This document shows, piece after piece, positions 49,796 to 61,000 of a DNA stretch of 64,000 nt (position 1 is the stretch's first letter; each line of letters starts with the position of its first letter). This DNA comes from Syntrophomonas sp. (lineage in GTDB: Bacteria > Bacillota > Syntrophomonadia > Syntrophomonadales > Syntrophomonadaceae): assembly GCA_016841875.1 (NCBI GenBank), contig JAENYG010000001.1:62001-126000 (forward strand). Reading direction: 5' to 3'. A program made the position numbers and the translations under genes. The notes beneath the pieces are model-generated. The model was not told where the DNA came from, ran no database searches, and worked only from the letters and a program-made list of their open reading frames with translations.

Positions 49796-52265
49796 CTGAC
49801 CACCCCGCAGCATTTTCTCCATATACTGTAATGGTATAATCCTTATCTCCTGAGGTTAATTCTTCATCATCAATCACAAATTGAATATCAGTGTTAGCAG
49901 TTTCTGTGGTACCCGAACCTACAGTAATTCCAGTGGTATGTCCTGTACCATCAGCTTTTGCTATCCAATTGATTAAATCCGTGTCTGATTGAAAAGTAAC
50001 CGTACATTGATCTTTTCCTGAAACAGAAGATATTTCTGTAGTTGTACAATTAGTAATTGTTATTGTAGGTTTATTTTCACTGACAACAGTGTATGTTACT
50101 CTTACCTGGATATGGTCTATATATACAGTAGTAGAAGTAAAACCACTGTTATATCCACGTATATACACGGTAAAAGCATCATCTAGTAGGTCATCCCGAG
50201 TCCATGATTTAGCCACAGTGTGGTCATGAGTAATTATCGTATCTGAAGTAGGTTCACTGGTATCATCTATTCTACTACCAATGCCTGAACCATCTACATA
50301 GCATTGAGTTCCAAAAGATATATTGCCTGCGGTAGTACTACATTTATATTCAACCAATATCTCTACTTTATCTATGGTTGCACCTTCGGGAATTTCATCA
50401 TCAAAGCCAAAACCGCCCCAACGCCCTGTCACAGACCCATACCAGTTCAGGCTTTTGCTAGCATAGGAATTATCTGAAGAATATGCATTTGCTGGATTAC
50501 TCCAACTGTTAGATGTATAGCTCGAAGGACTCAGCGTAACCTCAAAAGTAGATTGTTGTACGAAATTAGCCATCAAAGTTCTGTTAGAAGTGCCCAAAGT
50601 AAAATTATATGAAGCGTTCGCACTTACTTCTGTACCGCTCTCTGTCCAATTTACAAAAACATATCCTGAATTAGCAGAGGCTTCTACTGTTACAGAATCT
50701 CCTTCATAATAAGTACCTCCACCTGAGACACTACCACCAGCAGATGGGCTTGCTGAAACTGAAACAGAATGTTGAGGGCATACTTCAAAATTAGCTGTAT
50801 AGTTGACATCAGCTTCAGGCATTGTAAATTCATAATCTGCTTGAGTGCTTACCTCTGAATCTCCATCATCATCGTCTGTCCAATTAACAAAAAGATAGCC
50901 AGTATTTGCCGAAGCAGATATATTTACTGTAGTACCGTTATAATAGCTTCCATCCCCAGATACAGTGCCATAACTTGAAGGGTCTGCTGTCAAAGATACA
51001 GTATATTGGGTTCCTGCTATATAAGTAATTTCAATTAAAGGATCTCTAGAGGTTCCAGTATATTCAGAAAAATATACAGTAAACTCACCATATTCGTTAC
51101 TTTGTTGAGTAAGTCCTAATAAAGTAGTTCCCGAATCATCTATCTCACTTATTCCACTAGAATTAAGCGAAAAACTATTATAACCAGCGGCAGGACTGTT
51201 AGTAGATGCAAAAACAGTAGAACCAAAAGCACCCCATGATGAAGCATTAGCAGTTAAAGGTACACTTCCTGTATAACCAACTATCTGAATAGTATCATCG
51301 AAATACTCATAAATATTTGAAAAATATAATTTTAGAGTAGCAGAACTTACAATAGTACCATCAGGTAATCCAGAAGTATCGAACGGAAATAAACATTTAT
51401 TTTCATCCGAACCATCAGAACCAATTATTTTAGAATTTGAAGTATTATCAACTGCGTAAAAATAAGTATAAGTAATAGTACCATCACTTGTAGATGCATA
51501 GTATGAAACATCTGTATCAACCGTAACAGGCCAATTATCAAAGGGAACTATTTCTTCATTAACAATCATAGTTTCCGGAACTACAACTTGTTCTGTTAAT
51601 ACAATATTTTCCCCTAAATCATCTATTGACAGTGTTCTATTAACTTCAACAATATTGCCTTGACTATCCCAGGCCAATCCTGGCGGCAGCATAGAATTTA
51701 TAAAAGCAGCTTCTTTAAGGGTTAATACTTCACCATCTATTAATTTCGATATAATTGATGCCATAGCAAGTTCAGTGCCATCTTCTTGAATAAGAATCTG
51801 GGGAACCATGCTATCTATGCTAAAAGAAAATGAAGTAGGAGCATTAACTGATTTTAATACTTTGAATATACCAAACCTGTGAGGTTTTGGTTCCATGTAA
51901 ACATCGCAGTCAGTAAGAATATTTGACCAGGTAATGCGTTCTACTCCATTATTACTAGACTTAACTGCTTCTATATTAGATACATCTACACCCATCATAG
52001 AAATGTTTACAGACTCATCAGCATCTTCTCTGGCATTGAAAGTATATCCTATACCATCTTCATTTCGAGTAAGGATATACATAGACTGGATATTGTCAAT
52101 ATCCGATAAATCAATATCCAGCCATTCTTCGTCAGTATTTCTACCTGATTCTTTATAATGTATGGCCTTGCCCTGGACACCTGCTACCAGTGTTCTGGTG
52201 CCATCACCATTATCAAAGATTTTACTACATTCTGTTCTTTTGCTTATTATTTCGTTGGTAGCCAT
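49788..52265 (-). CDS. Large adhesin-like tail-tip protein with bacterial repeat domains
   Basis: An 825-aa protein. The N-terminal third (TRTLVAGVQGKAIHYKESG and on) resembles phage or wall-associated fibre bases. Residues about 260-420 look like a DNRLRE-type beta-sandwich (FDTSGLPDGTIVSSATLKLY). Two tandem divergent InlB-type repeats follow (VSLTADPSSYGTVSGDGSYY...NTGYLFVNWT and VSVSASPSAGGSVSGGGTYY...NSGYVFVNWT). A discoidin-like segment and a C-terminal Ig-like domain (ITVYGENAAGWSDE) close the chain. It is probably a receptor-binding or adhesion protein at the phage tip. ATG after AGGAGG. Confidence 0.7.
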   Translation of the reverse strand: MATNEIISKRTECSKIFDNGDGTRTLVAGVQGKAIHYKESGRNTDEEWLDIDLSDIDNIQSMYILTRNEDGIGYTFNAREDADESVNISMMGVDVSNIEAVKSSNNGVERITWSNILTDCDVYMEPKPHRFGIFKVLKSVNAPTSFSFSIDSMVPQILIQEDGTELAMASIISKLIDGEVLTLKEAAFINSMLPPGLAWDSQGNIVEVNRTLSIDDLGENIVLTEQVVVPETMIVNEEIVPFDNWPVTVDTDVSYYASTSDGTITYTYFYAVDNTSNSKIIGSDGSDENKCLFPFDTSGLPDGTIVSSATLKLYFSNIYEYFDDTIQIVGYTGSVPLTANASSWGAFGSTVFASTNSPAAGYNSFSLNSSGISEIDDSGTTLLGLTQQSNEYGEFTVYFSEYTGTSRDPLIEITYIAGTQYTVSLTADPSSYGTVSGDGSYYNGTTVNISASANTGYLFVNWTDDDDGDSEVSTQADYEFTMPEADVNYTANFEVCPQHSVSVSASPSAGGSVSGGGTYYEGDSVTVEASANSGYVFVNWTESGTEVSANASYNFTLGTSNRTLMANFVQQSTFEVTLSPSSYTSNSWSNPANAYSSDNSYASKSLNWYGSVTGRWGGFGFDDEIPEGATIDKVEILVEYKCSTTAGNISFGTQCYVDGSGIGSRIDDTSEPTSDTIITHDHTVAKSWTRDDLLDDAFTVYIRGYNSGFTSTTVYIDHIQVRVTYTVVSENKPTITITNCTTTEISSVSGKDQCTVTFQSDTDLINWIAKADGTGHTTGITVGSGTTETANTDIQFVIDDEELTSGDKDYTITVYGENAAGWSDE

Positions 52266-52278
52266 TCAAACTACCTCC

Positions 52279-52959
52279 TTAAGCACTCCATTGTCCTGAT
52301 TTGTCTTTAACGAATACTTTAACAACTTTATCTCCGTCGCCAGCACTAGCAGTTTCTAAATCTGTTCCGTTTATCTTAGTAGAAATATTTGTTGTAGCAG
52401 GATAATCTCCAGCAGAACCACTAGTATTAGTAGAGCCTGCAGTGGTTGGTATTAAAGTACCAGCATCGTGTGAAGATCCTGTAGCGGGTACCGCTTTTAT
52501 CTTATATTCATCGAATATACAATCAACCTGCCATGTGAAAGTGCTTTCATTTTTACCTGTTATTTTAGATATTAATGTAGCGTCTGGTGTTCCCACTGTT
52601 ACTACGGGTAAAGTAGTATCTAATGTTATACTGTCCGATGCCTGTGATGACACATTCCAAACAGAGTCTCTTATTTTTAAATATATAGTCTTACTTCCGT
52701 CACCAGAAGATAATTTAATCTGCTGTGTAGTGCCATAAGCTATCCAGGAAGAATTGCCCTCGGTATCCTGTATATTAGCATTTTCAGTTGTATCTACATC
52801 ACCCCATATTAACATTTGATAATTCGCAGTATTACCGTCACTACAACCTATTGTCGCATCAATTAATTGTTGAGTGGCGTATGTAGCTCCACCCTCAAGA
52901 GATATTGAAGGATTCGCAGGGGCAGTAGTATCTAAGGTTAATGTAAAATATGCAGGCAC
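52279..52959 (-). CDS. Tail-tip Ig-like protein with LTLDTTAP N-terminus
   Basis: A 226-aa protein beginning MPAYFTLTLDTTAPANPSI, followed by two beta-rich halves with Ig-like phrases (KTIYLKIRDSVWNVSSQA, then DSITLDTTLPVVTVG). The C-terminal half (ISKITGKNESTFTWQVD ... KVVKVFVKDKSGQWSA) parallels the C-terminal domain of the 825-aa protein. It is a modular tail-tip component located right after the Tal protein and probably attached to it. Confidence 0.65.
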   Translation of the reverse strand: MPAYFTLTLDTTAPANPSISLEGGATYATQQLIDATIGCSDGNTANYQMLIWGDVDTTENANIQDTEGNSSWIAYGTTQQIKLSSGDGSKTIYLKIRDSVWNVSSQASDSITLDTTLPVVTVGTPDATLISKITGKNESTFTWQVDCIFDEYKIKAVPATGSSHDAGTLIPTTAGSTNTSGSAGDYPATTNISTKINGTDLETASAGDGDKVVKVFVKDKSGQWSA

Positions 52960-53043
52960 ATTAATTCACTCCTCTCGAAATAATAAAAACCTGCCAGTTA
53001 AGGCAGATTCCGATACCTTTTATAAACGTTCTTAGTTACGGAC

Positions 53044-56000
53044 TTAATTCTTCGCCTCATCCAACCTCCTTCCAGCATATCCTTTACGTATTCCGGAAAG
53101 TTTCCAGGCAAATTTACCATCTACAGAGCTGCCGGCCGAGGCCTTTACAACAAAGAAATCTCTACTTATTTCCTCAACATAGACTGACGTATTAACATAT
53201 GAAGTAAGCTGGATAAGCCATGGCGTATGGATAGTATCAGGCTCAACACACTCCAGGAAGACTGGATCGAGCCAGACAATACATTCACCATTACTCAATT
53301 CTCCTATTGCCTCATCAATATATCTATGTTCCGGTGATTCTCTAACCACCAGTGCCCTTCTGCCATAATGTTCGGTCTCTTCAATATTGTTTTTAGAATT
53401 TGCAGTTAAGTCTCCTCGTACCACTACATCACCATTAAGCTGTATCGGCATACTTGATGAAGACGAACTCAGCATAACTCCATACCCTGATTCAGAAGAA
53501 AGCGCTAGGTAGGTATCACCTTCAAGACCAAGAACACGAATTGCCCCTATCATTGTCCCATCGTCATAGATCTCGATTTGGCCGCCGCCAGGCACAGCAC
53601 CTATCATTAGTTGTTTTTGGGAAACCTCATCAACTTCAGCCCATACAGTAAGCGTATTAGAAGAACCAAGTTCAATATATGTTTTTGAATCTTCATTACC
53701 GGTTCTAATGGTAGTACCATATACTGCACCCTGATGAATTTTCAGTCCGTATTCCCCGGGTGCATACTGACCGCCGTGAACTCTCAGGTTACCCGAATTA
53801 TCATAGATACGAAGACCACCTTCTACAGGCGGTGCGTTCAGAGTTAGTTCGCCATTATTTGCCCATAATCCATGCCTCCTGACAGTTGGCTGCAGAGTAT
53901 TTTCCAAGCTCATCTTATAGGTAATATAACTATCCATGGGCCACGATTTACCAGTGCTAAACAAGCTTAAAATTGAAGCATCTGACCGGGCTATAGAAGA
54001 AATCGAAAAGTCTGAGATTATACCATTAGCTTGATTGGTCTCATTGGCCTGGCAGCCCAAGTACATATTTTCAGGCATTGAACCTGCCGGTTCAGTGTAT
54101 GCCTTATCGCCACTGGCCGATTTCACTCCATTTATTAAGAACGATAGATTGGTTCCATCACATTTGCAGACGAAATCATAAGACATTCCAATCTCCAATA
54201 CCGGATCACTTGCATGATATGTATGAACTACTGTACCAGCCGACTTAGTTTGTAGAACTGGCCGGCCATCGCCATAAATATAACAAATATACTGATTGTC
54301 ATCGTCAATATGAACATGCCACAAAACCTTTATATTCCCATTATTCGGCTTATCCACAGGCTCATAAACAAAGTGTATCGTCCAGACATTCTTGTTTAAA
54401 ACATCCTCTGTAGGAATGCTTAAGGTTTCAATTCCCCTGGTACCAGCTACCGGCACGGTATTATATGCCTTATTCTCAAGTTGTAATGCATCACAATAGA
54501 AAATCTGGTTTTGTACGTCCTGATTCAGCATAATCCGAACATAGGCCTGATCAGCATCCTCCCGGATGGTCCGGGTCACGGTAATCTTCTGCCACACTCC
54601 TTTTTCTGTTGGCGTGCTTCCGGTGCTACTCAGATAACCCGTGGAGTTGTGATCTGTAATCCAGAGCGATAGCTTTGATAAATCAATTGTGGAATCTACA
54701 GGCACAAAAACCAGACAGGAAAAAGTATATGTCCCACCCGCAACCAGGCCGTTCAGATCGGCACTTCCCATTCGATAGTATCTGTAAGACTGTCCTGTGT
54801 CGGCCGATGTAGTTAGACGCATGAGACCGTCGACCTGTGCTCCAGACATGTAAGCAACTGCATTATAATCATCAAGTTTAGGCAATGCAGAAGTCACAAA
54901 TGGATCAGTGATACTATTGACCGTACCTTCTTCCATCATTAGCCCCGATTTAACCTCACATACTTGGGCCCCCAGAAAACGACAGGGTGTAGAAGCATTA
55001 TTTAGGAATCCTACTCCTCCCCCAGATAAGGCAGTGTCTCCAGCTGTAAAAAGCTTCACGTCATTAAACCATATCTCCAATATAGAACCCCGCACAGCCA
55101 GCTTGATAGTTCGGGCTGTGCCACGAGGCCAGGAGGGGGATGCATAACCCAGTTCCGTAAAAGTACCACCTACTCGCTTGAGTAGCTGGAGCTTTTTTGT
55201 ATCTGCGCCGCTGTCATCACGTAATGCGAGCAGATAATAGTTATTGATATCCTGATAGCATACGATAATACCGCCATCATGAGCTTGATCACAAGTAACC
55301 TCGAACTCACAATTAGGTATGAGTAAATCATTTTTTATTAGAGTTGCTTGTGTCCCTCCGCTTCCGCTCAGTACTCCACCAGCGATTGCCCAAGTGCCAG
55401 CCGTATCGCCCCCAGCCGTATACTCCTGGAGATCATCGGTATCAAAGGTGTCTTTCCAGAATGGAGCCGGGTTGCATGTGTATTCATAACGAGGAGAATG
55501 AAGAAATACTGTTGCTCCATTCTGTAAATTGGCCAGGGATGGACGCGTAAATGCCGCCACTTTATCACCAAGGCTCTCATAGTGGCCTAGGTGACACATT
55601 AGCGAACCATCATTGCTATATGCTCTTAACCCGTCGCCTGTGATTTTGAAATAATAGTTCTCACCCAGAATATTTACCAGGTATGTTAGAAGTTGACCAG
55701 ATGCAATCTTATTGGCTGTAAGTTCAGATATTTTGGCATTAGTAACAGCCAGGTCCTCAATGTGAGCTGTCTTGATTGCAGCATCAGCAATAAAGAGCGA
55801 ACCAATAAATTCTCTTGCTGCTGAGGAATTCCAGACCAGATCGTGTATTCCGCTATTATTAACAGCAACATAAAACTGCCCGTCACTCAGATCGGGTAGC
55901 TCATCACCTGCTGTATAACTATTAGAAGTACCATCCCAGTAAATATACTTTTGTGAAGTGTTCCCGGCATTAATCACATATTCGGTACCACTGTAATAAA

Positions 56001-57309
56001 GCTTATGCTGATTCCACGATATTTTTCCCGCTTCCGGATTATTATCTGTCCACTCGTCACCAAGTAGTATTATAGTCTTTGTATTAAGCTTGCTGGCATC
56101 TATAGCAGCTACAGCTATCTTCTGGGTAATCAAACTCTGATCAACCAGGTTATACCCTGAAATCTGACCCCGGCTTGTTTTAATTGAGTTTATGAACTTG
56201 GCAGTCTGCTTGCTTTCAGAAATCATTGATTCTATCTTCTCAATGGCGTCCCCGATCTCCAAGTCACTTTGCCAGGGCTGAAACACATTGTAGCAGTACC
56301 GGATAATTCTAACCTGGGCTTCAACATTTAATTCCTCATCAATCAAATCAACCATATGTCCCAGGCTATAATCTTCATGTTGATACCCAGCAAGCGTTCT
56401 TAGATCAACTTGTGAGATTTGATAGTTATGACGCGGCTGACATATTTTTGCCAGGTATTCCTCAGACTTATCTTTTAATTCCTGGACATCTGATATATCA
56501 GGATTAAGCCAGGTACCGACAAGCACTTCATCCGTATAGGAATAGTTCTCTATGTACTTATTCCCACCATTTACAGTACTGATATCCAGGTCATCTTCAC
56601 CAAACGGGTATAGTTTGGTCACAATGTCATAGTCATCTTTTCGTGTGACGTTCTTTAAGTTCTTGGCATAGCGCACTTGATACCCGGTATAAGGCAACCA
56701 GGTTGTTTCATCCCGTAGTGATACTGTATAGTTAAGCGAATCCCATACAAGATACCCACCCCAAGTTGCCTGGATTTTATTGATATTAGACAATACACTT
56801 TCTTTGTCAGTCTCAAGATCGTGGGTACCTATAACATCTACAGTTCCAACCGACCAGCCACTTCCTTCAAGAACATATGCTAGTGCTGATTTGGCGCTAC
56901 CTGCATCACAACCCGAGTAAGGATCTCCACCTGATACGATGGTAACGCTAAGTTCAGGTGGCTCGGGCAGTTGGGGATCATTTGAAACTGTTACATATTT
57001 CTTCCCCAGCAGTACCCATGATTCATGAGTAGTAATCTTTCCCCATTTCTTTTTGCCATCACGCTGGACTTCAATTGCATCTGGATTTAAAATAGCAAAT
57101 TCTTTTCCACCTGCGTAGATTCTGTATAAATTATTAATGTACTGCCATTTAGTCGAATCCATCGGCAGTGATAATTCTAATATACATTTGCTATTCAATT
57201 CATTGTCAATCCAACAATCCTTCAGCCCATCAGCTTCAGGAGAAAGAACGGCTGCCAGAGCTCCAGCTGCAGTCTTAACTTCTATGTATTGTGGAATTGT
57301 TAAAGGCAT
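53044..57309 (-). CDS. Phage tail protein Tal / fibre with carbohydrate-binding and LamG-like domains
   Basis: A 1421-aa tail-associated protein. The first 380 residues fit the siphovirus Tal/prophage endopeptidase-tail hub type (CWIDNELNSKCILELSLPMD, EFAILNPDAIEVQRDGKKKW, DYSLGHMVDLIDEELNVEAQ). The middle has a LamG/concanavalin-like beta-sandwich (VTCDQAHDGGIIVCYQDINN). A CBM-type domain follows (YTFSCLVFVPVDSTIDLSKL) and a further LamG-like domain (YDFVCKCDGTNLSFLINGV). The C-terminus is a collar-like segment. It would form the baseplate hub and contact cell-surface glycans. ATG after GGAGATGAGG. Confidence 0.75.
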   Translation of the reverse strand: MPLTIPQYIEVKTAAGALAAVLSPEADGLKDCWIDNELNSKCILELSLPMDSTKWQYINNLYRIYAGGKEFAILNPDAIEVQRDGKKKWGKITTHESWVLLGKKYVTVSNDPQLPEPPELSVTIVSGGDPYSGCDAGSAKSALAYVLEGSGWSVGTVDVIGTHDLETDKESVLSNINKIQATWGGYLVWDSLNYTVSLRDETTWLPYTGYQVRYAKNLKNVTRKDDYDIVTKLYPFGEDDLDISTVNGGNKYIENYSYTDEVLVGTWLNPDISDVQELKDKSEEYLAKICQPRHNYQISQVDLRTLAGYQHEDYSLGHMVDLIDEELNVEAQVRIIRYCYNVFQPWQSDLEIGDAIEKIESMISESKQTAKFINSIKTSRGQISGYNLVDQSLITQKIAVAAIDASKLNTKTIILLGDEWTDNNPEAGKISWNQHKLYYSGTEYVINAGNTSQKYIYWDGTSNSYTAGDELPDLSDGQFYVAVNNSGIHDLVWNSSAAREFIGSLFIADAAIKTAHIEDLAVTNAKISELTANKIASGQLLTYLVNILGENYYFKITGDGLRAYSNDGSLMCHLGHYESLGDKVAAFTRPSLANLQNGATVFLHSPRYEYTCNPAPFWKDTFDTDDLQEYTAGGDTAGTWAIAGGVLSGSGGTQATLIKNDLLIPNCEFEVTCDQAHDGGIIVCYQDINNYYLLALRDDSGADTKKLQLLKRVGGTFTELGYASPSWPRGTARTIKLAVRGSILEIWFNDVKLFTAGDTALSGGGVGFLNNASTPCRFLGAQVCEVKSGLMMEEGTVNSITDPFVTSALPKLDDYNAVAYMSGAQVDGLMRLTTSADTGQSYRYYRMGSADLNGLVAGGTYTFSCLVFVPVDSTIDLSKLSLWITDHNSTGYLSSTGSTPTEKGVWQKITVTRTIREDADQAYVRIMLNQDVQNQIFYCDALQLENKAYNTVPVAGTRGIETLSIPTEDVLNKNVWTIHFVYEPVDKPNNGNIKVLWHVHIDDDNQYICYIYGDGRPVLQTKSAGTVVHTYHASDPVLEIGMSYDFVCKCDGTNLSFLINGVKSASGDKAYTEPAGSMPENMYLGCQANETNQANGIISDFSISSIARSDASILSLFSTGKSWPMDSYITYKMSLENTLQPTVRRHGLWANNGELTLNAPPVEGGLRIYDNSGNLRVHGGQYAPGEYGLKIHQGAVYGTTIRTGNEDSKTYIELGSSNTLTVWAEVDEVSQKQLMIGAVPGGGQIEIYDDGTMIGAIRVLGLEGDTYLALSSESGYGVMLSSSSSSMPIQLNGDVVVRGDLTANSKNNIEETEHYGRRALVVRESPEHRYIDEAIGELSNGECIVWLDPVFLECVEPDTIHTPWLIQLTSYVNTSVYVEEISRDFFVVKASAGSSVDGKFAWKLSGIRKGYAGRRLDEAKN

Positions 57310-57323
57310 CGTTCCTCATCTCC

Positions 57324-58046
57324 TTATAACCAGCGATTGTACCAGGTTATTGTTGTAGTTCCTGCAGCTGCAGCAGTTATAGAATTGTTACCAACAGCCA
57401 ACTTCGGGAATACTCCGTTGAAATTAGCTAGAGCATTGTCATCGTTAAGATTAGCTATCATTTTGTCTGTATCGATAATCAGTGCCTGGCCGGCAGGCAC
57501 TTCCCCTGTATAAGTCATTGTATAACTGCCAACCACAACACTAGGGTCTGTAACGGGCCCCTGGATTGTCACTATAAATGCCGTTTCAATATTGCCGTTG
57601 TTCACAGCAGTTCCGCTGCCTATTAGAGAACTCTGAGCAACTGCCCTGATATATGGACTCATCATCTGAAAAGCCAGCAAGAATTCAAGATATTCCCGCT
57701 CTCGGCTGATATTTATTGCGTCTGCAAGCTCCACAACATATACTTTTCCTGGTTCATCCGCAAAACTCAGGTTCTGTTCACCCTGTAAAGGATTCAATTG
57801 GGCAGCGAGCTGGCGTATTACTATTGCACGGTAATTGGGGTCTGCGGAATTGGTTGATACCCGTCTTCCCACCAACATTCTTATCACTCGCGGCTGCAGA
57901 TCACAACCAAAACTATACTCCCCAGCTCGGCCTGGTATATGTTCCGTATATTTCTTTAACTGAGGTATCAAATCATACCTGTTATCACTAATAACTTTTA
58001 CTCCTAGAGGCTGAAGATAACCATTTTCGTCTACAGTTAAAGACAT
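57324..58046 (-). CDS. Distal tail protein (Dit)
   Basis: A 240-aa siphovirus tail family protein between tape measure and Tal, the standard position. VDENGYLQPLGVKVISDNRY and HIPGRAGEYSFGCDLQPRVI match the Dit N-terminal belt domain. The C-terminal galectin-like half ends NSITAAAAGTTTITWYNRW, a common Dit ending. The ATG at 58046 is chosen; a TTG one codon upstream directly abuts the tape-measure stop. Confidence 0.8.
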   Translation of the reverse strand: MSLTVDENGYLQPLGVKVISDNRYDLIPQLKKYTEHIPGRAGEYSFGCDLQPRVIRMLVGRRVSTNSADPNYRAIVIRQLAAQLNPLQGEQNLSFADEPGKVYVVELADAINISREREYLEFLLAFQMMSPYIRAVAQSSLIGSGTAVNNGNIETAFIVTIQGPVTDPSVVVGSYTMTYTGEVPAGQALIIDTDKMIANLNDDNALANFNGVFPKLAVGNNSITAAAAGTTTITWYNRWL

Positions 58047-58049
58047 CAA

Positions 58050-61000
58050 TTACACCCCCCGGGATGTGCTTAAAGCCATAATTTCTTTCCTTAGTTCATC
58101 TCCTATACGTCTAATGTCCATATCACTGGATATCACTAGTTCTTCTGGAGCCATAACTGGACCATAGAAGTTGATTGTAATACCTGACCCAGCTCCATAT
58201 TGAGGCGCGACCCCAGTTCCCATGCGCATTGTATCAAGCAGGTCAATCGAGTACGCGCTGCTTAATGCCTCATAAACTGCTTCGTTCATCATGGGTTGGA
58301 ACTTCGATAACGGTAGTGCTACTTCTGATTCACCCGCTTCTGCAATCCACGATAGGGCCGGAGACGTAAACAAGCCGCCAGTGGCGGCTCTATAAATATT
58401 GACTGAATCGCTCTGAGGCACATATTCAACTTCATATCCCAGAGATTCAGCAACTTGCCTGATACCAACATAGGTAGTGCCATTATCATTAAGACCAGGG
58501 GTAAACCATTGACCTCCTATTTCCACCCTTCCAGTCGCCTGATCCCATGACACCGATTCACCTAATATTGCTGCAAGGGACCGGGATTGCATATAATAGC
58601 TGCCGCCAATATTTTTTACCTGGCTCGGTGCAATTGTTGCTATGAGCTGTCTGGTAGATTCCGGCAAGGATGCAGGCATATAATCATTTGGATCGTAAGA
58701 GCTATAAGAACCACTGGAACTATAATAAGTATCGGCCTGCTGTCTTATATTATCTATCATGCTTTGCACAGTACTAAAATCTCCAGATTCAAGACCTCTT
58801 ATCAGCGCATCTATTAACTTTTCGCCAGTTTCCATCCACTCCGGGCTGGTCGCTGCCATTGCAGCTATTGTGTCCAATATCCCATCTTCAGCTATATCTC
58901 TAGCTTTCTGATAATGGTCTTCAAGTAGGTTGCGCTCCTCTTCCGCTTCTTCTTCAACCTCTTCCAGTTTCTCCTGCAATGCATCTCGGCGGTCATCTCT
59001 TGCCCACTCCTGCTGTTTAATTTCCCACTCTCTTTTTTCTTCTGCTATCTGCTCATCAAGATCAGCAATAGCTTCCTGGTGCTCTTTTCCAGTACGCAGC
59101 TCATGGTACTGGCGCTCTTCATGCAATTCAGCCAGACGTTCATTATGTTGCCGTTCGGCCTCTTCCCGGTCTGTTGTTTTTCCCTCTGCATCCAGGGTAT
59201 CTATATCAGCTTGAATAGACCTGATACTGGCCTTCGTTCTTCTATCTATTGCATCCAAGCTATCCTGATACTCTTCATCAAGTTCATCCAGATAGCTGTA
59301 TAGCTGAGATCTTCTCAGACTATATAGCTGTTCTTCGATTTCCCATTTCTGTGAATTACTCCAGCTGTATGCATCCCTTAATTTTTGCAAATATTCAATT
59401 TGCTGTTCAGTGCTCATCCTGGCCATATTAACTTCATGCCTCATGAGGTCCATGGCTCTCTGGTAGCCATCGTTGTATCTCTGTTCTTCAAACTGTTCAA
59501 GCTCTTCTTCAACTTGCAATCTTTGCCGTTCCAAGTTCCAAAATTCCTGTTCGGCACTGGCTACGCTGTTGGCTAGCCGGCTCATCTCTTCCTGGAGAGC
59601 GCGTGCATCATCAGGATCAGTAGCTGCTTCATACTGTTCTTTTAGCATTGCATAGGCTTCAGCTTCAGCTTCAGCCTGCTCTTTAATCTTTGTCTGCTGA
59701 ATGCTTATCACTGAAAGTTGCTGCTGCCTGGTCCAGAGTAACTCCATCACTTGTTCTGTGGTGGCTCCACCTGCTTCCATAAGCTCAGTTAAATATTGTT
59801 CCTTGGCACCAAGTAAAGCTACGGAATTAGCTGCTGCTTCAACCGCTGCCTGATAAGGAGTTAGCGCATCAGTAACAGTCTGAATAGCTTGACTGGTTAA
59901 ATCAGTGGTGGCGTTACTGCCGCCACCTGATGGAGCATTATTGGCGGTATTAGTGGTCTTAGTGCTTTTCGACCATGCTCCCGTTTTGGTATACTCCTTA
60001 AGCTCATTTGACCTGGTATCCGTACCAGTTGCTATAGACTGGTACACATCTACAGCTTGCTTGTATTCAAGAATTTGTAAATCGATATCGCTCAATTGTT
60101 CATCATAATCTTTGAGTTTGCCTAAAACATAATCAGAATCTCCCATTTCCCCTGCTAATGGATTGTTGAAGGTGCGTCCAAATATGGTTATATCCCCTAC
60201 ATCACTAGCATTGATTTCAAGCTGTTTTTGCCATTTCTGATATTCTTCTTCAAGGCCTTTCCTCTGTTCTTCTAATTGGGGCAGCTCAACCATTGCCATA
60301 CTTGATTTGCGCTGATAGTAATCCACTATTTCTGCTTTCATATTCGCAATTTTTACCCGGGCTTGTTCAGCTAATTCCCCAGTATTGTAAATCGCATCAC
60401 CATATTCGTTAAAGCCCTGTATCGCTTCGGGCATTATCCCAGTAAGCTCTTCTGTAATGGCCTTTAATTGTTGCTCTTCGGCTTCTGTTTTATCAATTTT
60501 GTCGGTAAGTTTCCCATATTCGCTTACAAGCTCCGGTAACTTACGCACTTGATTTTCAAGAGTGTTTATTCTTTCTTGCTCTGCCCTCTTTGCCTGTTCA
60601 ACAGATCCTTTATATGCAATGGTTGCACCTGTCAGTGCCACTACTGCGGCTACGGCTATACCAATCGGACCTGCTGCTACTGATACAGTTACTCCCATTG
60701 CTGCTGCAGCAGTCGTGACAGCATTTATGGCTGTTACGGTAGCCCCCAGGGCAACTACCAACCCACTTCCTCCAATCAAGAAAGCAACATACTGTTTTCC
60801 TTCTTCACTTAACGAATTAAAGCCCAAGGTCAAAGTCTGAAGCGCATCAACAACCATATATACCGCAGGAGCGAATTCGTCTCCCAGCTCGATTTTAGCC
60901 GTTTCCACTGCACCTGCAAGCTCGGTTATGGCTCCCTTAAGATTCTCCTGCATGGTATTTGCAAGTTCATCAGCTGCGCCGGTGCTATTTGTAAGCTCAT

